Origin: Micromonospora sp. MH99
GTDB lineage: Bacteria > Actinomycetota > Actinomycetes > Mycobacteriales > Micromonosporaceae
Assembly (NCBI RefSeq): GCF_021442385.1
Contig: NZ_MUZA01000044.1
Span: forward strand, 1 to 53,058
DNA: 53,058 nucleotides
Direction of reading: 5' to 3'
The notes beneath the pieces were generated by a model. It saw only the letters and a program-made list of their open reading frames with translations. It searched no databases and was not told the DNA's origin. Within the stretch, counting starts at the first letter, position 1, and each line of letters starts with the position of its first letter. Below are positions 1-7,303 of the stretch, piece after piece. The position numbers and the translations under genes are program-made.

Positions 1-80
1 CTGAGCACCTTGCCGTCGACGTGGAAGACCTTGGTGCCGTGCTCGTCGAGGACGTCGAAGTCGTCGCCGATCGAAAAGGG
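1..80 (-). pseudogene. LURP-one-related (YxjI-type) protein, fragment cut at its 5' end
   Basis: Read on the minus strand, about 26 codons encode FSIGDDFDVLDEHG followed by TKVFHVDGKVL. This is typical of the start of LURP-one-related proteins, which have a tubby-like beta-barrel fold and no settled bacterial function. Intact members have a few more residues and a Met before FSIGDD. Here an in-frame TGA at 81-83 lies directly before the conserved part, so the normal start is missing. The reading frame continues off the left edge of the window. The break coincides with a tRNA-like half at 104-145, which suggests a rearrangement junction. Family assignment is from recognition of the motif only. 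Confidence 0.55.
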
Positions 81-103
81 TCAGAGTCGGTGCAGCGTCC
101 TGC

Positions 104-145
104 TTCATGTCGAAGAGGTCGCTGGTTCGATCCCAGCATCGTCCG
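104..145 (+). other. tRNA-like 3' half (T arm and acceptor strand)
   Basis: Bases 121-137 form a perfect 5-bp T stem (GCTGG/CCAGC) around the canonical 7-base loop TTCGATC. A 5-base variable region (AGGTC) precedes it, and a plausible 7-base acceptor strand with discriminator follows at 138-145. Upstream, a CAT triplet sits in a possible anticodon loop, but the flanking bases do not pair, and no partner for the acceptor strand is seen. It could be the end of a tRNA duplicated by an integration event, a decayed tRNA, or chance. Confidence 0.3.
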
Positions 146-318
146 ACCCAGTCTCCAGGGGCCAGAAGCCCGTTGCCGGGGAAGCCGGTAACGGTGACTG
201 CTGTCTGGCTGCTTACATGGGAGTAGCGTCGCCGCCCGCCCCTCTTCTTCTGCCTGCCCCCAGATCATGAGGGGGCAAAGGTCGGCATGCCGGGCGTCAG
301 TGCGGGTACGCGCCGACC

Positions 319-996
319 GTGACCTTCTCGATCGTTGCGCGGTGTCCGCGTACCGGCCAGCTCGGGGTGGGAGCGTTGACGGCCAGGCCCGCGGTCGGCA
401 AGCTCGTCGCACACGTCCACGCCGGTGCTGGTGCGGTGGCGACCCAGGCCACCCCCAACCCGTTCCTGGCGTACGACGGTCTGCCCCTGCTCAGCGAGAG
501 CCGTTCGCCGGAGGACGTCCTGACCGAGCTGCTGGCCCGTGACCCCGGTCGGGAGGTGCGGCAGGTCGGGATGGTCGACTTCGAGGGTCGCTCGTACGCG
601 TTCACCGGCGCCCGTGCCAGGGACTGGGCCGGGCATCACACCGGGCCGGGTTACGCGGTACAGGGCAACCGCCTGGTGGGGCGGGAAGCCCTCGCGGCGA
701 TCGTTCGATCGTTCGAGGACAGCCGAGAACTCGACCTGGCCGAACGGCTCGTGCTCGCCGTCGAGGCCGGCGAGGAGGCCGGCGGTGACCGGCACGGCGC
801 ACGGTCGGCAACAGTGACGGTGGTCGGCGATCAGCCGTACCCGCTCTGGGACGTGCGCGTCGACGACGCTGAGCATCCCGCGTTGGAGCTGCGCCGGCTG
901 CACGGCGTCTTCCGGGAGGAAGTGCTGCCGACCATCGAGCAGTTGCCCACGCGTGACGACCCCATGGGCGAGGGCGCCCGACAGTCGCTCCGATAG
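319..996 (+). CDS. DUF1028 family protein
   Basis: This 225-residue protein starts at GTG and opens with MTFSIVARCPRTGQLGVG, the signature N-terminus of DUF1028 proteins, which have an Ntn-hydrolase-like fold and no established reaction. Family features seen are the early TFSIVA strand, a GAGAVATQA segment near residue 37, and a VGMVDFEGRSYAFTG segment near residue 88. The length matches the core family without the extra C-terminal domain found in some members. No Shine-Dalgarno is obvious before the GTG. It stands alone, tail-to-tail with the S51 peptidase gene. Confidence 0.85.
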   Translation: MTFSIVARCPRTGQLGVGALTARPAVGKLVAHVHAGAGAVATQATPNPFLAYDGLPLLSESRSPEDVLTELLARDPGREVRQVGMVDFEGRSYAFTGARARDWAGHHTGPGYAVQGNRLVGREALAAIVRSFEDSRELDLAERLVLAVEAGEEAGGDRHGARSATVTVVGDQPYPLWDVRVDDAEHPALELRRLHGVFREEVLPTIEQLPTRDDPMGEGARQSLR

Positions 997-1041
997 CCGG
1001 CAGGTCAGTTCGGTCGGCCGGCTCGAATTCCGCTTTGTCGG

Positions 1042-1728
1042 TCAGGGGTTGATCAGTTTCCAGTCGCCTTCGGAGATGACGTCAACTGTGCCATTGACCA
1101 CCTTGATGGCGGTGTTGTCGTCGATGGCGTACGTGGGGACCGGGATTCCGGACGCCCATTTCTCGATGCTGGACAGCTCGGTGTCCTCCATCTCCGGATG
1201 ATTGAGGTGGGGGTACAGCGTGAAATCCACAAGCCCCAGCGCCCGGTCGGCGCCGTGGGCCATGTCGCTGCCGTCCGGGACGAAGTCAAGGTCAAATTCG
1301 GCGTCGCAGTTGTACGGGGTGACCGCGATGCTCCCCGCGCTGACCCCGACGTAGACCGTGTCATTCAGCGACGGTAGGAGGTCGGCCAGGCCCGACTGGC
1401 GCAGCCAGTAGGTCAGGTAGAGCACATCGCCGCCCCAGACGAGGAGGGCATCGGCCTGCCGGACGGCCGGGACCCAGTTCTCTTCTCGGATGGTCGGCAG
1501 TGCGGTGAGCTCCAATATTCCCAGGGATTTCCAACCGAGCTGCGACAGCGGGATCGTGGCCGGGCCGTGAATCGCCTTCCACGCCCGCTCGGCTCCGCCG
1601 GGGAAGGGGTAGACAGCGGTGGGGATGAACAGGGCCGTGGACTCGGCGATCGGCTTGCCCAGCAGGTCTTCGAGCGCGTCGGCGATGCTCGGATTGCAGA
1701 TGCCCGACGACGTGAGAAGGAACTTCAT
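1042..1728 (-). CDS. Peptidase S51 / type 1 glutamine amidotransferase-like protein
   Basis: A 228-residue protein of the peptidase E (dipeptidase E, S51) family. LLVWGGDVLYL (about 95-106) and the nucleophile elbow VGVSAGS (Ser130) are the diagnostic elements. The family has a class I glutamine amidotransferase-like fold with Ser in place of Cys and cleaves Asp-X dipeptides. The second family motif around DFTLYPHLNHPE (about 170-181) is present. There is no signal peptide, so it should be cytoplasmic. A good ribosome site (AGGAGAG) precedes the ATG. The substrate in this organism is not evident. Confidence 0.85.
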   Translation of the reverse strand: MKFLLTSSGICNPSIADALEDLLGKPIAESTALFIPTAVYPFPGGAERAWKAIHGPATIPLSQLGWKSLGILELTALPTIREENWVPAVRQADALLVWGGDVLYLTYWLRQSGLADLLPSLNDTVYVGVSAGSIAVTPYNCDAEFDLDFVPDGSDMAHGADRALGLVDFTLYPHLNHPEMEDTELSSIEKWASGIPVPTYAIDDNTAIKVVNGTVDVISEGDWKLINP

Positions 1729-2084
1729 GAATCACTCTCCTGGCGCCGCCGCATCACGGCGATGAGGTCGTCCATCAGGGTCGGCGTCTCGGGTCGCTAA
1801 CCCGAGCGACACACATCGCTGGATCATCCGCTGACGGCCGTCCAACCGTCAACAGCCTCTCCGGTACGACGACCCGGACCCGGTGCCACGCACCTCGCCT
1901 GCACTTTGCTCGTCCCGGACGCGGACTTCATGGCGATCATCGACATCTGCCGCTACGATCCGATATCGAACCATCACCGAGCGTCAATGCGTGGCTGTTC
2001 GTGAGCCTGGACGCTGGCAATCGGCGCCGCTACGAACGTGGTGCCCGGCCTGAGGATCACGCCGTTCCGACGAAGGGAATCCGG
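1729..2084. other. Gene-free divergent region between S51 peptidase and P450
   Basis: This 356-bp spacer must hold the promoters of both divergent genes. On the minus strand, a 16-codon open frame starting at 1776 ends in a TGA that overlaps the peptidase ATG (ATGA). It has no ribosome site and may be the tail of a lost gene or a small upstream ORF. I see no convincing promoter pair and no larger gene. Confidence 0.4.
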
Positions 2085-3314
2085 ATGACGGAGAGCGCGC
2101 AGACCACCGAGAGCCGGACCGTTCCGCCCGCGCGACAGTACCCGTTCGGTGTTCCCGACCGCCTCGTCGTCGATCCGACCTATGGCGAGCTGCGCGAGAA
2201 CGAGCCGATGACCCGGGTGCAGCTTCCGTACGGCGAGGAGGCATGGCTCGCCACCCGGTACGAGGACGTCCGTACGGTCCTCGGCGACGTGCGGTTCGGC
2301 CGCGCGCCGGCCGTTCAGCGCGACGAGCCCAGGCTCACCCCGCGCCAGCAGTACAGCGGCATGCTGACCATGGACCCGCCCGATCACACGCGGCTGCGCC
2401 GGCTGGTGGCGAAGGCGTTCACGGCACGTCGGGTCGAGGCGCTGCGACCCCGTACCCAGGAAATCGCCGAAGCGCTGGTCGACGACATGGTCCGGCTCGG
2501 TCCTCCGGCCGACCTGGTGGAGCACGTCGCCACGCCGCTGCCGATCCAGGTGATCTGCGAGCTGCTCGGAGTCCCGTACGCCGACCGCGACCGCTTCCAC
2601 GTCTGGTCCGAGGCGATCGTCTCGACCACCTCGCTGCCCCTGGAGACGATCCAGGAGTACCTGAACAATCTCTGGGGCTACATCGGTGGTCTGGTCGCCG
2701 AGCGCCGCCGCGAGCCGGAGATCGACGACCTGCTCGGCGCGCTGGTGCGGGCCCGTGACGAGAATGAGGATCGGCTCAGCGAGACCGAGCTGGTGGAGCT
2801 GGCCGGAGGGCTGCTCGCGGCCGGCCACGAGACCACGGTGACCCAGATCCCCAACTTCGTCTACGTCCTGCTGCACAATCCGGACCAGCTCGCTCGGCTG
2901 CGGGCCGACCCGTCGCTGGTGCCGGCCGCGGTCGAGGAACTGTTGCGGTACGTGCCGCTCGGCGTCGGCTCCTCCTTCGCCAGGTACGCCAAGGAGGACG
3001 TCGAGGTCGGCGGGGTTCTCGTCCGGGCAGGTGAGCCGGTTCTCGGCTCGCTGTCGTCGGCGAATCGTGACGGCACCGTCTTCGCCGACCCGGACCGGCT
3101 GGACTTCGACCGCGGGCAGAACCCGCACCTGGGCTTCGGGCACGGCGTACACCACTGTGTCGGCGCGCAACTGGCCCGCATGGAGTTGCAGGTCGCCGTC
3201 GCCACAATCGTGACCCGCCTGCCCGGGTTGCGGCTCGCCGTACCGGAAGTCGAGCTGGAGTGGAAGCGCGGCATGTTGGTGCGGGGCCTGCTCGGCATGC
3301 CGGTGGCCTGGTGA
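2085..3314 (+). CDS. Cytochrome P450 (bacterial class I type)
   Basis: A soluble 409-residue P450 monooxygenase. The I-helix oxygen-activation motif AAGHETT lies at about 245-251, the ExxR (EELLR) at 284-288, and the heme loop FGHGVHHCVGAQLA supplies the axial Cys358. The ATG at 2085 has AAGGGA six bases upstream; an earlier in-frame start at 2001 lacks one. The frame resembles the CYP105/107 group of actinomycetes, but the substrate cannot be read from sequence. Its TGA overlaps the GTG of a ferredoxin gene (GTGA), so the two are translationally coupled and the ferredoxin is probably its electron donor. No reductase gene lies nearby. Confidence 0.93.
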   Translation: MTESAQTTESRTVPPARQYPFGVPDRLVVDPTYGELRENEPMTRVQLPYGEEAWLATRYEDVRTVLGDVRFGRAPAVQRDEPRLTPRQQYSGMLTMDPPDHTRLRRLVAKAFTARRVEALRPRTQEIAEALVDDMVRLGPPADLVEHVATPLPIQVICELLGVPYADRDRFHVWSEAIVSTTSLPLETIQEYLNNLWGYIGGLVAERRREPEIDDLLGALVRARDENEDRLSETELVELAGGLLAAGHETTVTQIPNFVYVLLHNPDQLARLRADPSLVPAAVEELLRYVPLGVGSSFARYAKEDVEVGGVLVRAGEPVLGSLSSANRDGTVFADPDRLDFDRGQNPHLGFGHGVHHCVGAQLARMELQVAVATIVTRLPGLRLAVPEVELEWKRGMLVRGLLGMPVAW

Positions 3315-3538
3315 GTACGGCGTGGCGGCTCGGGGTGGACTCGCGTCGCTGCATCGGCACGAGCATCTGCGCCGGCACCGCGCCCGAGCATTTCCGCCTG
3401 GTGGGCGGCCTGTCCGAGCCGCTGGCCGACGTCGTCGCCCCGGCCGACGTCGTCCTCGACGCCGCCGACTCGTGTCCGGTGGAAGCGATCACGGTCCGCG
3501 ATGCCACCGACGACCGGCTGATCGCGCCCGAGGAATGA
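3311..3538 (+). CDS. Ferredoxin, probable [3Fe-4S] partner of the P450
   Basis: This 75-residue ferredoxin overlaps the P450 stop by four bases. Cys14 and Cys20 form a C-X5-C pair in RRCIGTSIC, and Cys55 lies in DSCPVEAI. The position that carries the middle Cys in [4Fe-4S] proteins is Thr/Ser here. Three ligands and this spacing are typical of the small [3Fe-4S] ferredoxins found beside actinomycete P450 genes. It should pass single electrons from a ferredoxin reductase encoded elsewhere to the P450. The acidic composition also fits. The GTG start was chosen for the coupled overlap and the correct length. Confidence 0.92.
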   Translation: MSTAWRLGVDSRRCIGTSICAGTAPEHFRLVGGLSEPLADVVAPADVVLDAADSCPVEAITVRDATDDRLIAPEE

Positions 3539-3709
3539 CCCATCCGGGGGTCGCGACGACCGTTCCGACCGCCCCGTCGGGCGCGAAGATCGGCGAAGCC
3601 ATGGCTGGATTTGTGCTGTTTATCCAGATCGCAGGATGCGGGTGGCGTGCCCGACCAAGACGGGGCCGCGAAGGCTGATCATGGCAGGAGCCGGGCCTCG
3701 ACGCAGGCG

Positions 3710-3738
3710 TTGGCATTACTGCGGACGCCGCCTATGGT
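3710..3738 (+). promoter_or_regulatory. Strong housekeeping-type promoter for a leaderless ORF
   Basis: TTGGCA at 3710-3715 and TATGGT at 3733-3738 are separated by exactly 17 bp, close to the main sigma-factor consensus. Transcription should begin at about 3745, on the ATG of the small ORF below. Confidence 0.65.
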
Positions 3739-3744
3739 GGAGAC

Positions 3745-3993
3745 ATGTCCCCGGTGACGTTCCGCTCTTCTGCCGTCACCGGTGTGGCGGCAATCGGGGC
3801 TGCCCACGTGGCGACGGCGGCGTGCCGGATGGTCGGGATGCGGGTGCCGGTTGTGCGCGAGTTGCACATCGCGTCCACGTTCCGGCTGTCGAGCCCGGCG
3901 CGAACCGGCCGAGGCCCCCCGCGGAATCGTTGCATCACGAAACGACCGCCAGGGCGAAGCTTTCAAGCTTCGGCCCTTTTCTTTTTCCCTTGA
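3745..3993 (+). CDS. Possible leaderless leader peptide upstream of the TraR/DksA gene
   Basis: An 82-codon frame begins at the predicted transcription start (ATG six bases after the -10) and ends 16 bases before the next gene. It has no recognisable domain. It is basic and Arg/Pro-rich in its second half, with the short segments ELHIASTFRLSSPAR and GPPRNRCITKRPPG. Its last dozen codons run through an intrinsic terminator (3952-3985). A ribosome moving through would therefore cover the terminator, whereas stalling upstream could alter folding. That geometry suggests a regulatory leader. It may instead be untranslated leader RNA, with the frame open by chance. Confidence 0.4.
   Translation: MSPVTFRSSAVTGVAAIGAAHVATAACRMVGMRVPVVRELHIASTFRLSSPARTGRGPPRNRCITKRPPGRSFQASALFFFP
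3952..3985 (+). terminator. Intrinsic terminator/attenuator ahead of the TraR/DksA gene
   Basis: GGGCGAAGC pairs with GCTTCGGCCC (one bulged G) around loop TTTCAA, followed by TTTTCTTTTT. It is a complete intrinsic terminator only about 25 bases before the next start codon, on the same strand, so it probably acts as an attenuator. Confidence 0.75.
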
Positions 3994-4009
3994 AAGGTAG
4001 AGGTAGACC

Positions 4010-4339
4010 ATGAGCGTCGATCATCGAACCGTCGACCAGGGCTGGCTGGCTGATCTGCGAGCGTCCCTGGCGGAAGACTTCGCCACGCAGACGGCTCGGC
4101 TGCGGGAACTGACCGAGCTCAACGCGGACACCGGCGACCCGAGCGAGGCCCACAACCGGGCCGCACTGCTGGTGGCCACCCGCCGCAACATCGAGCAGAT
4201 CACCGGTGCGTTGAGCCGCATCAGCGACGGCACCTACGGTGCCTGCAAGAAGTGTCGCCAGAACATTCCGGCCGAGCGGCTCGAAATCCTTCCGCACGCG
4301 CAGTTCTGCGTGTCCTGCCAGGCGAAGCACAACGGCTGA
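4010..4339 (+). CDS. TraR/DksA family zinc-finger protein
   Basis: A 109-residue protein with an N-terminal helical part and a C-terminal C4 zinc finger: Cys79 and Cys82 in CKKC, Cys100 and Cys103 in CVSC. DksA-type proteins insert into the RNA polymerase secondary channel and modulate initiation with ppGpp. Short actinobacterial homologues are less well characterised. The helical region (about 12-70) could form the coiled coil, but I do not see the classic DxxDxA tip. AGGTAGAGG precedes the ATG. The gene lies behind a promoter, leader ORF and terminator, which points to conditional read-through, and a strong terminator follows it. Confidence 0.88.
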   Translation: MSVDHRTVDQGWLADLRASLAEDFATQTARLRELTELNADTGDPSEAHNRAALLVATRRNIEQITGALSRISDGTYGACKKCRQNIPAERLEILPHAQFCVSCQAKHNG

Positions 4340-4349
4340 CTCGCGGTGT

Positions 4350-4379
4350 GGCTGCCGTGCCCCGGTGGGCACGGCAGCC
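4350..4379 (+). terminator. Strong hairpin after the TraR/DksA gene
   Basis: Thirteen perfect base pairs (4350-4362 with 4367-4379) close on a CGGT loop. There is no T-run, which is common in actinomycete terminators. It lies between convergent genes. Confidence 0.7.
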
Positions 4380-4387
4380 GCAGACCG

Positions 4388-4639
4388 TCACCCAGGAGAT
4401 GACTCCGCCACGGTGACGATGTCCAGGACATCAAGGATTCCCAGGAGTCTGGCAAGGGTCACCGCCTCGTCGCGGGTCAGGGTCAGAGAGCAGGTGGCGT
4501 CGGGGTCGTCGGGGGACTCGTAGACGAGATCTCGCCGGCCACCTGGACGGTGCGTGACCACGCCCACGCGGCGGCCGTCAGCGGTGGTGAACATGCGGCA
4601 TATCCCGATACCGGGCAGCGGGGTCAGTTCGACAATCAT
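4388..4639 (-). CDS. KhtT-like K+/H+ antiporter regulatory domain, short form
   Basis: Eighty-three residues starting MIVELTPLPGIG match the N-terminal domain of cation:proton antiporter regulatory subunits (KhtT/TrkA-C type). Conserved elements are TPLPGIG, GRRVGVV, GRRDLV and DPDATCSLTLTRDEA. Typical proteins are about 160 residues and carry a C-terminal RCK_C ligand-binding domain after the LARLLG helix. Here the protein stops shortly after that helix, so the sensor domain is absent, and no antiporter gene adjoins it. It is either a stand-alone small form or a truncated relic. It is convergent with the TraR/DksA gene. Confidence 0.7.
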   Translation of the reverse strand: MIVELTPLPGIGICRMFTTADGRRVGVVTHRPGGRRDLVYESPDDPDATCSLTLTRDEAVTLARLLGILDVLDIVTVAESSPG

Positions 4640-5175
4640 GGGGACTCCAGCGGGCAGGGTGCGGATTCGCGCAGCGGCGCAGGCCGACGGAGTGTGGCGA
4701 GGCCACGTGCGGCGGGCGCGGCGACAGCGCTGCCGGCCGGTCACGGAGGCCAGCCGGGCGCAACGATGAGGATCGGCGCGAGCGGGGCGAGTGGATCAGG
4801 CGAGGCCCCGCGCATAGCGCGGGGGAGCACGATCCGCCGACCAGGCGGGCACACAACCGGGGATCGCCCGCCGCGCGGAACGGAACACGATGCACAGCCC
4901 GATCGACCGGGTGGCGGAGAGCACCAGCACGAGCACGGCAAGCAGCAGCATCGTCGGCAGCGGCGCTCGCTCGCCGACGCGCCGGAGGCCGCGTCGATCG
5001 TGCATGCCCAAACCATAGCCGTCGCCCAGAGTGCGGACCACCTTCGCGTCCGGTGACCACCCACGCCTCGCCAGCAACGCCGGTGACCGGCCTCGCGCGC
5101 CGGGCCCGACACCAGCGAGCACCAGGTCGGCGGCCAGCTGCGAGGGCCGGAATGCTACGAAGGGACGTGCCCGAC
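4640..5175. other. Stretch without a convincing gene
   Basis: This region separates the minus-strand KhtT-like gene from the plus-strand acetyltransferase. Minus-strand frames cross it, one with a hydrophobic stretch (LLLAVLVLVLS) near 4930-4960. Their third-position GC, roughly 75-80% in the parts I counted, is lower than I would expect for a gene here, and no family is recognisable. It may contain a decayed membrane-protein gene and the promoters of both neighbours. Confidence 0.35.
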
Positions 5176-5712
5176 ATGACGAGTTCCCCTGATGCCACGT
5201 CCCTGGAAACTCCGCGGCTGCTGTTGCGTCGCTGGCAGAGCACCGATCTGGACGGCTTCGCCGCGGTGAACGCACAGCCTGAGGTCATGCGCTACATCCA
5301 TGACGGTCGCACCCTGGACCGGGCGGGGACCGCGGAGCGCCTGGCCAACTATCAGCGACACTGGGATGAGCACGGCTTCGGCCTGTACGCGGTGGAGGTC
5401 AAGGAAACCGGCGATCTGGCCGGATTCACCGGGCTGGCGGTGCCGACCTTCCTACCCGAGATCATGCCGGCCGTGGAGATCGGCTGGCGGCTCGGCCGCG
5501 CGTACTGGGGCCGGGGCCTGGCCACCGAGGCTGCCCGGTCTGTGGTCGCCCACGCTCGCGCCGGGCTCGGACTGCGGCGGCTGGTCAGCATCCACATTGT
5601 CGGCAACGAGGCGTCGGCGCGAGTGATGGTCAAGCTGGGCATGACGCTGGACCGCGAGACCGTGCAGCCGGACACCGGCCGCCGGGTCCGGGTCTATGCG
5701 ATGGATCTGTAG
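5176..5712 (+). CDS. GNAT N-acetyltransferase (RimJ/RimL type)
   Basis: A 178-residue GCN5-type acetyltransferase. The opening LETPRLLLRRWQ (about residues 10-21) is the hallmark of the RimJ/RimL branch. The acetyl-CoA site is GRAYWGRGLATEAA at about 110-123, and the terminal strand includes ASARVMVKLGM. The family acetylates N-terminal amines or small molecules; the substrate is unknown here. The start at 5176 has GAAGGGA ten bases upstream; upstream in-frame starts give an Arg-rich extension unlike the family. Confidence 0.85.
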   Translation: MTSSPDATSLETPRLLLRRWQSTDLDGFAAVNAQPEVMRYIHDGRTLDRAGTAERLANYQRHWDEHGFGLYAVEVKETGDLAGFTGLAVPTFLPEIMPAVEIGWRLGRAYWGRGLATEAARSVVAHARAGLGLRRLVSIHIVGNEASARVMVKLGMTLDRETVQPDTGRRVRVYAMDL

Positions 5713-5776
5713 GCCTTCCGGCCGTAGCCGGCCCCGTGGCGGATCCCTACAGCGGAAAGGCCCGTACGCTGGCGTG

Positions 5777-6169
5777 ATGATCGACTTTCGCGCGGCCGTT
5801 GAAGCACGCGACGCCGATGCCCTTGAGGCGGCCCTGGCCGACGACGTGCTGTTTCGCAGCCCGGTGGCGTTCAAGCCCTATCCGGGCAAGGCCATCACCG
5901 CCGCGATCCTGCGGGGTGTGCTGCGGGTGTTCGAGGACTTCCGGTACGTCCGTGAGCTGAGCGGCGAGGGCGGTCGCGATCACGCGCTGGTGTTCGAGGC
6001 GCGAATCGGCGACGTCGCCATCGAGGGCTGCGACTTCCTGCACCTGGATGAGAGCGGTTTGATCGATGAGTTGACGGTCATGGTTCGTCCCCTGTCTGCC
6101 GCGCAGGCCGTGGCTGCCGCGATGGCCGCTCAATTCGAGCGGATCCAGCGTGAGGCGACCGCCGGATAG
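5777..6169 (+). CDS. SnoaL-like / NTF2-fold protein
   Basis: A 130-residue single-domain protein of the NTF2-like (SnoaL) superfamily. MIDFRAAVEARDADALEAALADDVLFRSPV is the usual opening helix-helix-strand, read here in two parts, and LHLDESGLIDELTVMVRP supplies the closing strands. Such folds bind small hydrophobic ligands or act as isomerases or hydrolases; nothing here identifies a substrate. TACGCT at 5765-5770 lies six bases before the ATG, which fits a leaderless transcript. The 3' end overlaps the decayed MerR gene on the other strand. Confidence 0.8.
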   Translation: MIDFRAAVEARDADALEAALADDVLFRSPVAFKPYPGKAITAAILRGVLRVFEDFRYVRELSGEGGRDHALVFEARIGDVAIEGCDFLHLDESGLIDELTVMVRPLSAAQAVAAAMAAQFERIQREATAG

Positions 6170-6428
6170 AACGTCCGAGCTGGAGCGTCACGCAGCATGT
6201 CGAGCCGCTCGGGCACCGTGTCCTGCCCGGCGTCCACGAGCGAAATGAAGTGCTGCAGGTCGCGCATCGGCATCCTGGTGAGGAACACCAGGCGTCGCAC
6301 CGCTCTGGCGTCGTAGACGCGGTGACCGTAGTGGTCGCGGGCCACCTCGACCAGCCCGGCCCGCTCGTAGTAGCGCAGCGTGTATGAGGCGTGATGTCGA
6401 GCAGGTCGGCAACCTCGGCGATCGTCAT
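6130..6428 (-). pseudogene. MerR-family regulator, frameshifted and 3'-truncated
   Basis: The minus strand encodes MTIAEVADLLDITPHT in one frame, then LRYYERAGLVEVARDHYGHR and ARAVRRLVFLTRMPM in another. These are the winged-helix DNA-binding domain of a MerR regulator. The frames join at about 6380-6385 if two bases (AC) are removed from CATACACGCTG. The C-terminal coiled coil normally following RLDMLRD is replaced by unrelated residues before the stop at 6130. It is divergent from the DUF899 gene, the usual position of a MerR gene and its target. It is a pseudogene unless the two-base insertion is a sequencing error. Confidence 0.75.
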
Positions 6429-6558
6429 CGGCGCGGGGACGTCGGCCAGGTCGGTGAGGTGTCCGGGCGGGAGTTGCCCGTCGCCGCTGTGTTCGATACG
6501 GCCGGCGGGCTACGACTACTTCATGAGGACACCGCCGAGAACGAGAGGAAGCTCGACC

Positions 6559-7257
6559 ATGACGGCACATGTGGTGACGCCCGAGCAGTGGCTGGCGGCG
6601 CGCAAGGAGCTGCGCGAGCAGGAGCGTGGGGCGATGGAGGCGCGCGACGCGGTCAACGCCGCCCGCCGGCAACTGCCCTGGATGGCCATCGAGGACGAGT
6701 ACGTCTTCGACGGCCGGCACGGCAAGGCACGGCTGATCGACATGTTCCAGGGCCGGTCGCAACTGATCATCCAGCACTTCATGTTCGATCCCGCGTGGGA
6801 CGAGGGCTGCAAGCACTGTTCCCTGCTGACCGACGGCATCGGCGACCTGGCGCACCTACACGCACTGGACACGACGTTCGCGGTGGTCTCCCGGGCGCCG
6901 ATCGACAAGATTGAGGCGTTTCGGCAGCGCATGGGGTGGAACGTGCCGTGGTACTCATCGCACGGCGGCACGTTCAACTACGACTTCCACGTGACGCTCG
7001 ACGAGACCGTGGCCCCGGTCGAGTACGACTACATGGACAAGGCCACCCTGGCGGCATCGGGTGAGTGGTTCACCGAGGGCGAGGCGGGTGGCATGAGTGT
7101 GTTCGCCCGCGACGGCGAGAAGGTCTACTACACCTACTCCGCGTACGGCGACGGGATCGACGTGTTCCACACGACGTTCAACTACCTCGACCTGACGCCG
7201 AACGGCCGCCCGCTCGAGCCCGGCCGGCCGTGGTTGCGACACCACGACAGGTACTGA
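6559..7257 (+). CDS. DUF899 thioredoxin-like family protein
   Basis: A 232-residue cytoplasmic protein of the DUF899 family, which has a thioredoxin-like fold. The core motif FDPAWDEGCKHCSLL carries a CxxC pair at Cys84 and Cys87. The next conserved blocks are DTTFAVVSRAP and GWNVPWYSSHGGTFNYDF (about 117-137). The C-terminal HTTFNYLDLTPNGR segment is also typical. A redox role is suggested by the CxxC and fold but no reaction is established. GAGAGGAAG precedes the ATG. The broken MerR gene lies divergently upstream and may once have controlled it. Confidence 0.9.
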   Translation: MTAHVVTPEQWLAARKELREQERGAMEARDAVNAARRQLPWMAIEDEYVFDGRHGKARLIDMFQGRSQLIIQHFMFDPAWDEGCKHCSLLTDGIGDLAHLHALDTTFAVVSRAPIDKIEAFRQRMGWNVPWYSSHGGTFNYDFHVTLDETVAPVEYDYMDKATLAASGEWFTEGEAGGMSVFARDGEKVYYTYSAYGDGIDVFHTTFNYLDLTPNGRPLEPGRPWLRHHDRY

Positions 7258-7264
7258 GCGTGCT

Positions 7265-7296
7265 GGTGGCGGGCATCCGTCCGGAGGCCCGCCACC
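7265..7296. terminator. Hairpin between convergent genes
   Basis: GGTGGCGGGC (7265-7274) pairs perfectly with GCCCGCCACC (7287-7296). It can serve both the DUF899 gene and the epimerase gene. Confidence 0.65.
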
Positions 7297-7303
7297 GCTG
7301 CGG

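Noticed and set aside
104..145. A functional tRNA-Met(CAT)
   Set aside because: The T arm is perfect, but the anticodon stem does not pair and no 5' acceptor or D arm can be found.
4796..5275. Minus-strand membrane protein frame
   Set aside because: There is one hydrophobic stretch, but third-position GC looks low for this DNA, there is no ribosome site and no recognisable family, so it is listed only as possible decay.
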